64,000 bases of DNA. Origin: Phoebastria nigripes. Lineage: Eukaryota > Chordata > Aves > Procellariiformes > Diomedeidae. Shown here one piece after another: positions 36,533-49,472 of the stretch. A model generated the notes under the pieces. It was not told the origin of the DNA, did no database searches, and saw only the letters and a list, made by a program, of their open reading frames with translations. The stretch lies in NCBI GenBank assembly GCA_035582835.1, contig JAYKAV010003143.1, positions 1,253,870-1,317,869 on the forward strand, given 5' to 3'. Position 1 is the first letter of the stretch. Each line of letters begins with the position of its first letter. The translations under genes were made by a program, and so were the position numbers.

Positions 36533-39332
36533 CAGTATTTCTTCTTAGCAAAATCATAACTAAGATTGAGTTGGCACTTCCATATGACTGTTCAACCACA
36601 GTAGTAAATTGGCTTTAAAAATTTTTGGACTAGAGAGACTGGTAAGTGCAGTGCTTTTCGGATCAGAGAAAGGTCAGAACTTTAGAAGTTCAAGTCAGTC
36701 GACAAGTCAAAGCAGAGATCCTTGCCTCTGCGTCTTCTCTGTTAAGTAGGAAATAATGTTGGATATTGCTGAAATAAAGGTGTCTAGCTGAAAAAATCTA
36801 CGCATACTATCATAGAGAAACCATTAAGCCCTCCCATGCTTTTCAAAGGGCAAACAAACAAAAAAACAGGTTTAAATAAAAGAACCCAAGAACCAGATTT
36901 AACAAAACCTTCAAATACAGTTTACAGCAAAAAGATACAGCAGAGGTATCAGTCTCTTCCATACTATCACCATTGCTTTAGAGCTACCAAAGTCTGGAAA
37001 ACAAAGCTCAATGAAATCAATAGAAATACAGCTTAACATATCTGAAGAGGTTTGTAAGTTTTACTCTGTATTCAGTTTAAGACTTAAGACTAATGTGTAC
37101 ATCTGAGAAAAAAATATGGCACATTCAGTCTTTGCATACAGTGTATTAGATTTTAACTGATTTATTGTTCTGCTGTGTGGACTTGAGGGAAATCACTGTC
37201 CTGTGGTGTTTCACAGATTATGCAGAGTACAAGCCGAAATACTTGTTATGAAAGCAACTATTTGTTATAGTTGCAAATCTTTATAAGTCATGTTGGTGAA
37301 AAGCAAATTCAATACTACTGGAAACATTCTCGTCATACACCGAGGAGCTGGAACACAAAGATATTCACACTAACAGATGAATCTTGTACCACATACCTTC
37401 AGCACTCAAAACTGTTGCATCTCTAACACATATCAAACTTATTAATGGAACTTTTTTTTTACTGGGTGGGATTCCAGTGAGTTCAAATGAGCCATGAAAA
37501 AACCAAACATTATGGAAAGGCTTCCAGTTTCACTAAGAATGTGAATTGTTTACATCTTCCCTTTCAGATCTTCTGACTACCCTATTTGTTTAATAACCAA
37601 ACCCCAATATTCAGCCTCTGTTTGTAGTCTCAAAATATTTGAGGCTCTTTCTTCCTAAAACTGTTAGGACTTTTGTTAGTACTTTGAGTATGAACAAGAA
37701 CAGAGAGTGCATGTATAGTGAGGATGCTGGGAAGAGCTTCTTTATATACTGTGTGTGCTTGGTTTTTTGCCACAAAGGGGATGTCAGCATTTTTGGTTCC
37801 TGTGTGCCAGTACTGAGGGCTGTATTCAATCTCTTTTTATTACACAGACAGGAAACTGCATATAGTCCTAATACCTGTACAGCCTAGCACCTGCTATTTG
37901 AATTATAGGAGTACTTTTATTAAGCGATCATATATACACTGTCTTAGGAATCGACACAAATTTTCCTAGCACTCTTCAGTGTGTCAGGTATGGGGCAGTT
38001 CGGCTCCCATGAAGTCAGCCGCTGTTGCTGACTTCTACTACATGGGCCAGTCCTTAATATCTTTGAAGATGCTCTCCCGGGTTCCTGGGGAGCTTGCCCC
38101 AGACATGTCTCCACTTTGTGAGGTTCACAATGCACTTTAGTGTCCACAAGCCATTTCTAGGAATTTGCTGCATGTGAGGAAAAAGTTATTTTGTATGTCC
38201 ATTTCAGACTTCCAAAATACCTCTCAAGTGCTTAGCGGGGTGTGTATGTGCTTGTGTAATCTTCCTACTTCTCATTTTCATTTTGAGAGAAGGTCTATAC
38301 AGATTCCTAGACTCCCCCATAAAATCTCTTCAAGATTTTCTTATGGAATAAACATGAAGTATAAAATACAGGGTTTTTCTTTAATAGTTCTTCACAGTCT
38401 GCTAAAGGGGAGGCATATGATGCATCCACTTATATACCTTTCCTCTCCAATGAGCCAAACAGAAGTTTTCCTAGCCTTATAAAGACTTCTCCTGACCTTT
38501 TATTGATGACATAATTAAAAAGGTACATTCAAGCTTTGTGAGTGTCCTCCCAGCAGTGGAAAAGTCCTACTGTCTGTGAATTCACTGGCATGGCTATGAA
38601 ACTGCAGGAATATCTTTGTGCTTCCCAGAGACCAAATGTACCTTTGATTTGAGGATTGTACTCAAATCTGAAACTATCTGACTTTTGGTGAAAGATGAAC
38701 ATGTAAAGAAGTGGAACAGAGCATAAAGGGCACCGCTTTTGCATAGAGGGAAAAAGGGGGTTGTGTTGGGTATGTGGGGAGAACATCCACAGTAAAGCTC
38801 TCCCAACTTCGTATTTAAATATTTGCCTATACATATGAATGCGAACATTAATTGGTCTACTTTCTGTGATGTTTAACATGAAAATTAACCATGAAAAAGG
38901 ACCCAAACTTATTTGTGATTGTCATTTTAGATCACAAGCCAGAACATCAAGCAGAAGGATCATATTCCAGTACTCCAGAATGACATTTCTGACTTTGCCT
39001 TCTCCAGGAGCAGGTTATCACAGCTCCACTCAGTGACACACTCTGACATCCCTGGTGTTTGCACACACATGCACTACTGCCCCTCTGAGCATAATGGCAA
39101 AAGGCAGACTTAGCTGGTTAATACCGTACGGTAATTTAGCTGCATTCATTATTTTGATGTAGTGCTCCAAGTTGTGAAAAGCTCATGAGCACTAATACAT
39201 CAGAAAGAAATTTATGAAGTCAAATGAACTTCAGCACTTGAGCCAAGCAATCAAAATATTAAAACTTTGCACTAAGCAAACCTGCTTTTTTTCAAAACAA
39301 AAAGTATTTTTTAGTGTAGCTGTAGGTATTGC

Positions 39333-39355
39333 AAAAAAAAAAAAAAAAAAAAAAA
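39333..39355. repeat. Poly-A tract (23)
   Basis: An uninterrupted A run. The 150 bp before it shows no recognisable coding or SINE body. Confidence 0.95.
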
Positions 39356-42300
39356 GGACAAGAAATAAAGCAGGTGTGCCCTTTTCCAAAGATTCATATA
39401 ATTTAAACTTCACAATTTTTAAAATTCCTCTGTTACTTGTGACATGATATTTGCATGAAATCAGAGCCACCTTAAATCATATCTGAGTTAACACTTGAAC
39501 TTCACACAAAGCATAACACTTGAGTATATGGAAAAGATTTCCTCATCTTTACTTAATTCTGGCCAGCTAGTGATGTTTTCTTCCAGAATGAAAATGTCTA
39601 ATCTGTCACAGAGTCATCCAGTTGCATTATAAATGTTTTCTTAAATGGCAGTTCTGTCTTTTTCTTGCTACTTTGCAAACCACAAATATTTGTAATGTGT
39701 TTCAGAAGCTTAATTTTTTAGTCAGGCTCTGCTATAGTCTTTAAATGTAACCTTGCCATTTTCTTTTCAAACGTTATACCATTATCAGCAGATATTGGAA
39801 AGTAAAGTCTCACTGCCATCCTGGCATTCATTCCGGATAAAGAATTGACAGACTGATTAACCAAGCCTAAATCCTATGCAGATTGCAGAAAACAGTGGTG
39901 CTGTAGCTGACACAAATGGACAACAGTCCCAGAAGAGAATCTCCCCGAGATGTGGTACATCATGTAACACGAGGGGATCTGAGACACAAATGGCAGGGGA
40001 AAGTTTATACTAACACTTTCTTGACCCTNGAGCAGATGAAGAAAGACCTTGAGACTTTCACAGCGGTGCTTGAGCTCACCTTATAAAGCAAACTCCATTG
40101 CAGCATCCAGGGCCAGCAGGAACCGAGCCTGGAAATTGACACTCGCATTCACAGGAGCTTTCCCAGAGCGCAGAAAAGTGGTAATAAATTAAAGATGTAA
40201 CATTGTTTTAAAAGAGAGCGAGAGAGAGTTTGAGCTGACAAAGCACAGCATTTTTACCATACGCTTTGCCTACAGTCACTTGGCGCACCACTTACGTGAG
40301 GCAGCATAACATTTCATTAAAAGTAAATGATACACTTGTTCAACACAGAGCTCACATAAAAGAGCAAGGAGAGAGAGCCACCACTGCAATTCTCTGTGCC
40401 TGGATGATGCTAATTATTTATATATTCTTTTGTGGAACCTGTCATCCTCAGCCTAGAAACAGAACACTTAACTGGCTTGATTTGTTGAAACAGTGTAGTG
40501 CTAGCAGAGCATTACATAAATATGAAGTAAGTAGCTCTCCTAAACTTAGTATATCTTGAAAGAGAGTATTAAAGACGATTGCCAATTCCCAGCTGAACTG
40601 TGAACCATTTCTCACTTGAGCTGATGAAGTTCAGTTCCATTCCTTGCCGTTTCAACCCAGCAGGAAAGAAATGTAATTTCAGAAGATAGGAACAAATTCA
40701 CAGTTGAGGAAAATAAGTATGCAGTATCATGGACGCTCTGCCTCTCTATGTATTCACTAAGATTTGTGGTTCCAAATACAGTCCAACAAATAAACAACTC
40801 TTCTTGCTTTCTGCCTTCTGCGCAGTGGAAGATCTGGCTTCCACATGTTCCTATACCACAGTCAATTGGGAAAAGTTGTAGGTTGTTTTGTTTGTTTGTT
40901 TTTTATAGGACAAAAATTGCATTCCAGAAAAAGTGTTTTAGAAACAGAGACATAGCAAACCCTGTTATAGTCTCTGCCTGTTGCAAGAAGGTCCAAAAGA
41001 TGAATTAAAACTTCCATTCAGTGCCTAGGAGGTGAGTGAGAACACCTTTCTTTCTTGTTCTTGGCTAATTGCCTCTTCCAACCTGACTTTCTGTTTCAAG
41101 CATGAGAACTACAGACCCTTCCTGAACTGCAAGCTCTCACAGCAAGTGCGGTTTCTGCAGCTAACTGGTAAGGTGGAGTCCATGTAATCGAAAGGAAAGT
41201 GCTGTGCATGCTTAGATAGGCATTTCACCGGACATTTACTAAGCATGTTGAAAACAGCTCCACAGAGGGAACCCTCTTCCCATTCTGCAGGTCTAATCCT
41301 TCTCATTTTTTTCTCCTCCTTTCAGTATACCTTTACTGATCTGTACCCATTCTCCAACTCCCAAGCCCCTCTTTATTACTAAAAACACTTCTCTGATCCT
41401 CAGCAAGCTCTGTCATTACCAAATCAATCTTCCTAATCCAAAATAGTTTTTCCAAGCTCATTTTGTATATGATCCTGATCTCTGTAAAGAGCTGATTTAA
41501 AGAGCACAGAAAAAAGTTATTTTCCGTGAGCAAATTTAGTCCGTACTTCAAAACCTGAGAAATATGTTGTCTGATCTTAACCAATACCCCTTTCATTACT
41601 CACGCACATAAAGATTAATTCAACAATCCCCAACAGTCACCATGACTTTCTCAGTCAAAATTATTCAGTTTCGCAGTAGCTGATCATAATGAGGCCTTTG
41701 GTGTTTGGTGTCTTAGTCTTTTGACCTTTCCTAGGTCACCTTAGTCTTATTAGGAATTCTGAAGAAATCCTACATTTCATACCTTTTTAGACAGCAGTTT
41801 TCTTTTTAGTATTTCTTAAACTTTATTTGCACCTGAGGTAGCTTTATTTCAAGTTCTGGACAATGATTCATGGCGTTGTAATTTATTTGAGCATTTAGAA
41901 CCCATCCCTAAATAAATTAAAAATAGAAACAGTCCAATAAACTAATGCTGTCTCCTTATTAAAAAAAAACAGTGTTACAAGAAATATTCATTCTTCAAAT
42001 GGGATTTTCTAAGTTTTAAGAGCATGTAAGAAGTGCAGTGTTCCTAACTGCAGGAAGAATAACTTTAGTTTTATCTCTCCATTCTTTCCAAAGAAAATTA
42101 AGTTAGGATTTAATTTTAAAATCTGAGTTGTTGCCAAGCATTGGTGCCCATTCATTTTGCTGAACTTCCTTTTATGCAGTGTATTCTTTCAGTGGTGACT
42201 ATGTCAACAGATTTCTGTTGTTCTTATTTTATTCAACAGGAAACATTTTTTCTCTTTTGTATTGTATTTTGGAGGTTTTTAATGTTGTAAGTGCAGTTTC

Positions 42301-43070
42301 AATATTCAATGTNCTGAACAAATAACAAAGGATAGATGTTAACATTTAAAATATTGCAGGTACGGTACAAGAAGATAAAAAGGCTATCACAGCTTGCAAT
42401 GCCTGGTGGCGTAAGAGTAATGACTACAACAACAAAAGATAGATTGATTTCTTTTGTAAACGGCCTTGAAATCTAGGGCCATATACAACTGGTCAAAAGT
42501 AATTTTGGGGCTTAGTGGTTTAAATGCATTAGCAAGAATACTTACTGATGGTTATTTTCTTTATAATATTTACTGTTCAGTACAGCTAATGCAAAACACT
42601 GCTAGAGTCACAGTGGGGAATTTGGCAGCTAGAGAAACTTGGAAAGTCTAGCAATTACAGTTTAGGAATGTGCCATGCACACAAAAAGAAAAATGCTATC
42701 ATGTATACACAAATAGTAGCATGAACCCAATCAAGAATTACATTCCATCACTCCCATCTACTCTGAGTCAAAGTGTTAATTTTCCTAAGATAACAGCACT
42801 CAATAGAGTCAGATATTCTAATTCAGGTATTCTAATAATATTTCCAGCAGATAACAAATGCNAAAGGAAACTCTATTCTCGTTATTTCCCAGATGAATTT
42901 ATTTTCCATACACCCAGCTCTGTCATTCACACTGACCTTATTTTCTACATCAGTTGAAGACCATCCATGTGCAAAATTTGCTTGAGTATCAGTGCAGGTA
43001 ATATTTCAGAAATGTTTTAGGAATTTCCAAGTCACGCTATGCTAGCAAGGCTTGAGCACATAGTACTTCT

Positions 43071-43118
43071 GACATTTAGCATCCTTGTAAGGATGATATT
43101 TAGCATCCTTATAAGAAG
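43071..43118. repeat. 24-bp tandem duplication
   Basis: GACATTTAGCATCCTTGTAA+GGAT is followed directly by GATATTTAGCATCCTTATAA+GAAG, two copies with about four differences. The first copy also contains the small palindrome ATCCTTGTAAGGAT. It is likely a local replication-slippage duplication. Confidence 0.8.
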
Positions 43119-43435
43119 ATAAGTGTACAAAAGAAGGAAGTGAAAAATGAGAAAAAAGCACCTATTTTACCTAACTTATTGTTTGTTGGGTATGAAGTTT
43201 GAATCTCTTTCACAGTTTCTTTAGTCTACAGTTTCTTTCAGGAACAGATACTCCACAGGACAAATGACAGCATGAATGAAATTCAGAAAGTTATTTTCCT
43301 GGCAGGGAGCGGAAGAACATCATCCAAGAAAGATATTGTCTGTTGAGTGATGACAATGACAGTGACGGTTAAAGCCCTGAGGGCTGAAGATAGGTACCAG
43401 CCCAGAAAAGCATGTAGTATTCATAGCGCATTTTG

Positions 43436-43499
43436 AAAAAAAAAAAAAAAAAAAACAATATAAGAAAAAAAAAAAAAAAAAAAAAAGAGAAGAAAAAAA
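43436..43499. repeat. A-rich tract, two long A runs
   Basis: An A20 run (43436-43455), the spacer CAATATAAG, an A22 run (43465-43486), then GAGAAGAAAAAAAT. The two A runs may mark a duplicated tail or slippage. No retroposed gene is recognisable upstream. Confidence 0.9.
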
Positions 43500-45269
43500 T
43501 CCAGATATTAGTGCTGTGAAGACATAACCATTTGAAGGATTACATGTTTGCTATCAACCTCACAAACTCAGTGCTTCACAGATCTGTTATGCACCACAGC
43601 ACTGAACTCCAAGAAGGGAGTTGGCTCTGCTGCCCCATCCCACATCTGTGCCTTTTCAGTGATGAGAATCTGTTCATGAGCAATTCTGCGGTAACACCAA
43701 AACCTTGTGCACCAAGGAAAACACGAGCAATTCGGGATGAGCAAGGACAGCGGTAACAGTTGGGTTGGTGAGTCCTGGAGAGATCATGACTCCCAAAGAT
43801 CCTGAGCTTTAACCTCTGATTTATTTTTTTGCCNTATCTATACTGAAGTTGGATGCAAGTACAGCTTGGAACTGCACAGTCGTCCTTTTTGGGAATTACT
43901 TTTATATGAAGAAGTGTAGTAGCCAAAAAGAGGAAAAAGAGTCTAGAAGGCACTTAAACATTTACCAGCAACACACTTTTAAAAGNAAATGTCTGAGTCA
44001 ATAAAATACATACATAGCCAATAGAAGGTAAATAGATTCCCTCTAGAAAGGGACTTCATAGGTAAGATCATTTTTCTGTGAAAATGCATTAAGAACAAAT
44101 TAAAAACGGTGACTTGACAGGATACAAAATAACAACTGCATTGCATTAGATGACAGGATCATTTTCCCTTTGCCAGCTGGTAACAGAGTGCACGATTTGC
44201 TGGTTGGTTTCTTATTTGAGAAGTCAGGGCTGCAGAGAATCCTACAGTTAGTCCATATATTTATTCAACACGCAGCCCTTCTTTTTACCTGAGCTGGAAG
44301 ATGTCAGACCGCACAAAGCCAGTGCTCTTCCACAAAAAAGTCATCCTTGTAGCGGCTCTGAGAACCTGGTTTCTTTTGGATATCATATACCATTCACGTT
44401 TCCCTGAGCTTTACACTTGGAAATTTCCTAATACAAAATTGCTCACCCTTGAGTGACTGCATGGTCTTAGGGGGAGCCTGCTATTAACCCCATTCTGTGA
44501 CACAGACAAAGCCCACCCAGATAAAGGACAGGGCGTTAATATGTGGAACACTTTGTCTAAATAGCCTCAAAAGTTACTTTTCCCTTTTCTCATGCAGAGC
44601 TTTATCCCGAGTGCGTAAGCATTGATGATTCATTGGATTCTGCATAGTAACTTTGCCACACTCAGAGGTGTGAGCAGTGGTAAGAAACACAAGACCAATT
44701 TTAATTCTTAGTGGAAATATACCCTTCGCACATTCATGGTAGTCATTGATCAAAGGATCACAAAGTCTTATAAGGGAAAAAAAACCCAACAGCCTTTTGC
44801 TTTATTTTTTTTANTGCAGTCAGAAAGCTATCCTTTATTTGAAGTTTCAGGTGTATCGTGAGTTTTTCAGCCAAGTTTTGTACCCACTAAGTGGAGCATG
44901 GACCATCCCTTTAACTACAGGAGGGAAGGCCTACTATATAACAGAATAAATAAGTTCTCCATTCTCAGCGAAGACGGTGGATGAGCCTATTCTTGCTGTT
45001 CATAAAGTAAGCACAACACACTGATCGGTCTGTGAACAACAACTGATTTGGCTCAGAAAGATAGAGAGGATCAAGTAATGTTTTAGATCAAGCTTTCAGA
45101 CACTTTGAAAAGGTAACAGGAGGGTTTATTCATTTAGAGGAATCTGTGGTTATTCAAGTAACTGAAAGCATTTAAGGAAGGAATGGCATACAAAAGAGAA
45201 ACATTAATTGGACCGATCATAGCACTGTAGATCTATTTTTACAAAACCCAAACACATTTATCTGTAGCC

Positions 45270-45640
45270 GTTCCTTTGAAGCATTTTAAGGCACCATTTC
45301 TTTCTTCCTTATCTGCGTAATTGACATCTTCATTCAACTTCAACCAGCTGTTGTGTGAATTTGTAATCATTTTATTTCTTTCGGGGGAAGGCTTAGTCTT
45401 TTGAACTCAAGCAGTAATTATTATTGCAAAGCAGTTTTTCTTTTCCAAAGGGACTGCTTTGGGGTCACCACTGCTTCCAGCCTCTCTGGGCAGAAGAACA
45501 ATGAAGGCGTTGTTGGTGCTGGAACCCGTCCCTTCCAAGGGGGCTGGCGCTTTCTCTTTCTGCGCTCGCCTCCGCATATTGAAGTGAATTGTGCCACATC
45601 AAAAGGCTTTAAATTAGTACTTCACTGCTTGTAAGTGTCT
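45270..45640. promoter_or_regulatory. Candidate conserved non-coding element
   Basis: Contains an E-box CAGCTG (45345-45350), GTAATTG near 45317, TAATTA (45415-45420) and an adjacent ATTGCAAA word. A 77-codon frame (45401-45634) crosses it without recognisable protein features. It is enhancer-like by motif clustering only. Confidence 0.3.
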
Positions 45641-48600
45641 GGAAGCTAATTTTAAGTCCTATGGGGCTAAGAACCTTTTCTACATCCTTATGCGCAGGTA
45701 TACCCCTCAGAGTATAAGGTGGCTTTCGAACATAAACACCACATTTACAGTTATTTCCTCTCCTCATTAAACACAATTTTTAAAATGCATATTTTACAAT
45801 CTTCAGCTAATCACCAAACAGAATACGCATTATGCATTATATGAGAGGTGAGCAGCTATTATTCTGTTTGGGAGAAGGCTAGTTTTCAGTGACAGGACCA
45901 GGGATGGAAGAGGGATTGAAGCTGCAGAAAAAACAGTGAGTGCTGCTGCCAGTAGTAATCATACCAGTAAATGATCCTATTGACTATCAGACATGCAAAT
46001 GGACTTAGTAAATCCAAATGACTCTATAAGCCTGACAATTAGCGTGAAAAGTAGATTTTTAACATTGCATTTTCTTTGCATGTTCAGAAGCTTGGCATGT
46101 AATCTTGAGCCATACAGAATCTCTCTTTATCCAGTCCCTTAATAGAAATTGCAAGTAACTGTACATTTAAAATACTCTTCTTGACTCAGTAAATAAGGAA
46201 CAAATAAAAAAAAAGAGGAATCGCATCTTCATGCACTGAAAGATCATGATTTAACTTCACAAGAACATTGTTTTTATATAATACTTTTATACAAGGCGAG
46301 GCAGCATGTATGCTTGCAAGAGACCAGAATTTACACCTGCTTTCTTGTGCTCCTTGGTGTACATTGCAGATCAAATACAGATTAGAGCAGTCTTGAGGTT
46401 CACCCTTAATTTCTGCCATAGCTCCAATTACCAGTGGGTGAACCTGAGCACAGTAGCTGAAGATAAGTGCCATCTTCTCTTCTCTGACACAGCCTGTGAA
46501 CGTCCTCTGAACCCAGGCCTTAATTACATCTGGCTTTATCGGGTACCTCTAACATTAGGACATTCCTGAAAATTAAATGACTACCAGTAAAGGCTGCTTT
46601 GTAGCCCAAATGGAAATGAAGAACAAGGACCACAGGGTCACCACCAATTAGACAGTCAACATCTGAACAACAAGAAGGGTGCTTAGAGTTTGTAATACAC
46701 ACACGTGAAAGTCAAAGTCTGAAAGAGTCTGCATTTAGCACAGTTTCTTTCTAATAAGGGTTTTATTTCTGGAATATGGCTGATCACTTGAAAGAAAGCT
46801 TTATTTGATTCTTGACTTTCTTATCTGGCTACAGTGTTCTGCCTGAAGCCTCTTATGCTTTTTTTAAGTAACAAAAATGGTGTTTTTCCTTAAATGGTCA
46901 GAGTAAAATGTGTTCAATGCCAGGTAAGTACTAAACAGAAGAAACTGAAATATGAGCAAAGTAGTTCTATAGAAATTTTAACAATCCATTCTGTCACTCC
47001 AATTTTTTTTAGGCCAAGAGCTCACCAAGTACACTTCCAGTATTCTGGTCTCTGCCCAGGAGAATGACCTCAGTGACTCTATTCTAAGCCCTAAGCCTTA
47101 GACTTCCACCTGAACCACTAACCTCTCCCCTGGGCTTCCTGGCATGGGGCTTAGGAGGGAGGGCAATGGTCACCATTTCTGCGTCTCTAACATCTGAATT
47201 TATTCATAAGTTCTGTGGCTTTTTTCTTTTTTCCTTCAAATATAAGAGTTGCTAGAGAAATTAATGATTAATCTTGTGTTAGATAGCAGTTACTGGTTGG
47301 TGAGAAATTGCATGATACCATATCTATTTCTTGTCTGGAGATTTAAAAATACTGAAGTGAGAGAATAATTTGAAGGATTAATTCTGGTCCTGGCCGTCTC
47401 AGCAAGGAGAAGTTGTAAAATTAAAGGATTTAGAGCACCAAAGAACTGCAAAGCCTTTCCCAAAGTATTCTTAAGGAATTGAAAAATGTATTGGTTTATC
47501 ACAAAACTGAAATGCTCATCCTCTTAAAGTGTTCTGCTGTGCCTCATGTACCATGGCTATGGCTACAGCCATTGACAATAACAATTCACCAGCATTCAGG
47601 TCTGGGTACTCAAGTGCAGTGAAAAGGAACCTGGACTACCTAGTTGTATCTTTGAGCAAACATAAAAAAGATCAAAATACCTAAGTAAAATCAAACAATC
47701 CCTTATGCAAAAGTGTTTGTAGTATTTTCTGGGCACTGCTGCCAGTGAGTGGAGCCTCACAGTCCAGGTTGGCCGGAGGGCAGAGGCATCCCTGGGGAGT
47801 GTGGCAGTAGATTTGTGCCATTTCTAACACCTTTTCCATTAGCAAATGCTGCTGGCTACTATTAGAGAGAGTTTGGTGGATTCTGGGGGGACTTTTAACT
47901 TGGCTTTCTTAGGTTTCCCTCCCCAGTATGTCAGATTTAGAGCTCCTCTTGCCAGGGATGGCCAGGTAGGCACCTACTGGCAGCAGCCATTCATGCACTT
48001 AACCTGGGCTGAGAAAGGTGCCTCCCTCTCACTCTGCAAGGGACCAACAGCCACAGCAAGCTTTAAGCACGCAGCTCCAAACAACAAGGTACAGACAGAC
48101 TGGCCTGGCGCAGGGTTGAAGGGACCGCCTCATCCAGTGACTGCAGTAGAGTATTTTAGGAGCAGGGTCTACAGGCTGTGTGATGCCCTCTGGTCTACCA
48201 ATGCCCAAGTCAAAAGCTGTTTAATAAGGGTCTGTGCAAAGAATGAATGCTGCCAACAGCTCTGAGGGTCAACAGGGATTTCCATGCCATGGAGAACACC
48301 AGCTATGTCCCAGTCAGCAACACTGGAAAGTAGTTTTATGATTTTCTTATTGATACAGAAGATACAGAAGATCTTGTAAAACATGTAAATAATGTTTGCA
48401 GCCCAAACTGTGTCTTTAAGAGATGTGAACAATGCACGTGATAACATGATGGGGCCAAAGGAATAGCTGAAAGGCAGCATCAGAGAAAACACTGCAAGGA
48501 GCAACAAAAGGTCACAGAAACCGCATGATTCCTTGTGCTCCACAGCTGTATACAGAATACATAAACAGACTTCTAAAAACTAATTAAATTCAGAAGTGTA

Positions 48601-49403
48601 CTTTGAAGAACATCGTGTCAAGCCAGAGACTGAGACATTGCTCTTATTCATTAGCACCCAGCGCAGCCCAGTATATGTGGCTTCCAGCAGGTTTATAGGC
48701 CAGGGGAACTCTCTGCTATTTCTAGGCACAGATGGCTCTATTTTCCCCTCAGCCTGTTTACCTGACAATCACAGNTGGTGAAAGGAAGCCTAGTCATACA
48801 CAAATTCCACCCAGGCAAAAGGGAATATGAAGTTGCTGAGGGCCCGATCCTGCAAATGAGTCCCGCTTGCCAAGCGAATCATTAAGCACTCTGCTCCGTG
48901 GGGTTGCAGTGTGGGGACAGCTCGTGGTGTTTACATGAGGATCCTGTTGTCGGGACTAAGGACTTTCGTTTGTGTGTAGAGGAAGGTTACTATTCTTCTC
49001 GTAGCACTTTTTTTGTTGTTTGTTTTTCTAAAAAGGCTGACCCGGTCTTGTCCTCAACAGCTTCTTGGAGAGCTTTGTAAAACCCCAGTTTCACATCTCC
49101 TCTGCGTAGGAATGATAATAACCGCAATCGAATTGTGCTGCCCTGCTGTACAAAACATACCAGCCCTGATGAATTACAGACTTAAAAATAACTTTCACAA
49201 TCTCAGAACCATACGTAAGTGAAAGACGAAAATGAGATTTTAACTTTCCTAAAAAAGCATGCAAGCATCTCCTTGCCTCAGACTGTGGATTTGTTAAAGG
49301 TCAAAGCCTAGGGGACGCTGAGCAGCAGTAGTTGCTCTGGGGTGCTCAGCACATCGTCAGACCTGCCCCAGCTGTGGGAACAGGGCGTGTTTCTTGACTC
49401 TAT

Positions 49404-49472
49404 GCCTGATCTTGCTCTCCTTACAGTCAATGGCAAATCTCCACATCCATTTTAATAGTGCAAGATTGAGCT
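49404..49472. repeat. Degenerate palindromic (MITE-like) relic
   Basis: The arms are visible: CTGATCTTGC at 49406-49415 against GCAAGATTGAG near 49460-49470, with AGTCAATGG inside the left half facing CCATTTTAATAG in the right half. The 'GATCxTGC...GTCAATGG...' wording matches an abundant palindromic repeat type that I recall from turtle, crocodile and bird genomes. I cannot name the Repbase family. The copy is short, with no coding capacity. Confidence 0.55.

Larger units (their letters stand above)
36291..45269. other. AT-rich non-coding stretch
   Basis: No gene seen. It contains A-rich tracts at 39.3 and 43.4 kb, the 24-bp tandem duplication at 43.07 kb and a weak palindromic relic near 36.5 kb. 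Frames reach 125 codons (38529-38906 and 43576-43953, both minus) without recognisable features. Confidence 0.6.
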
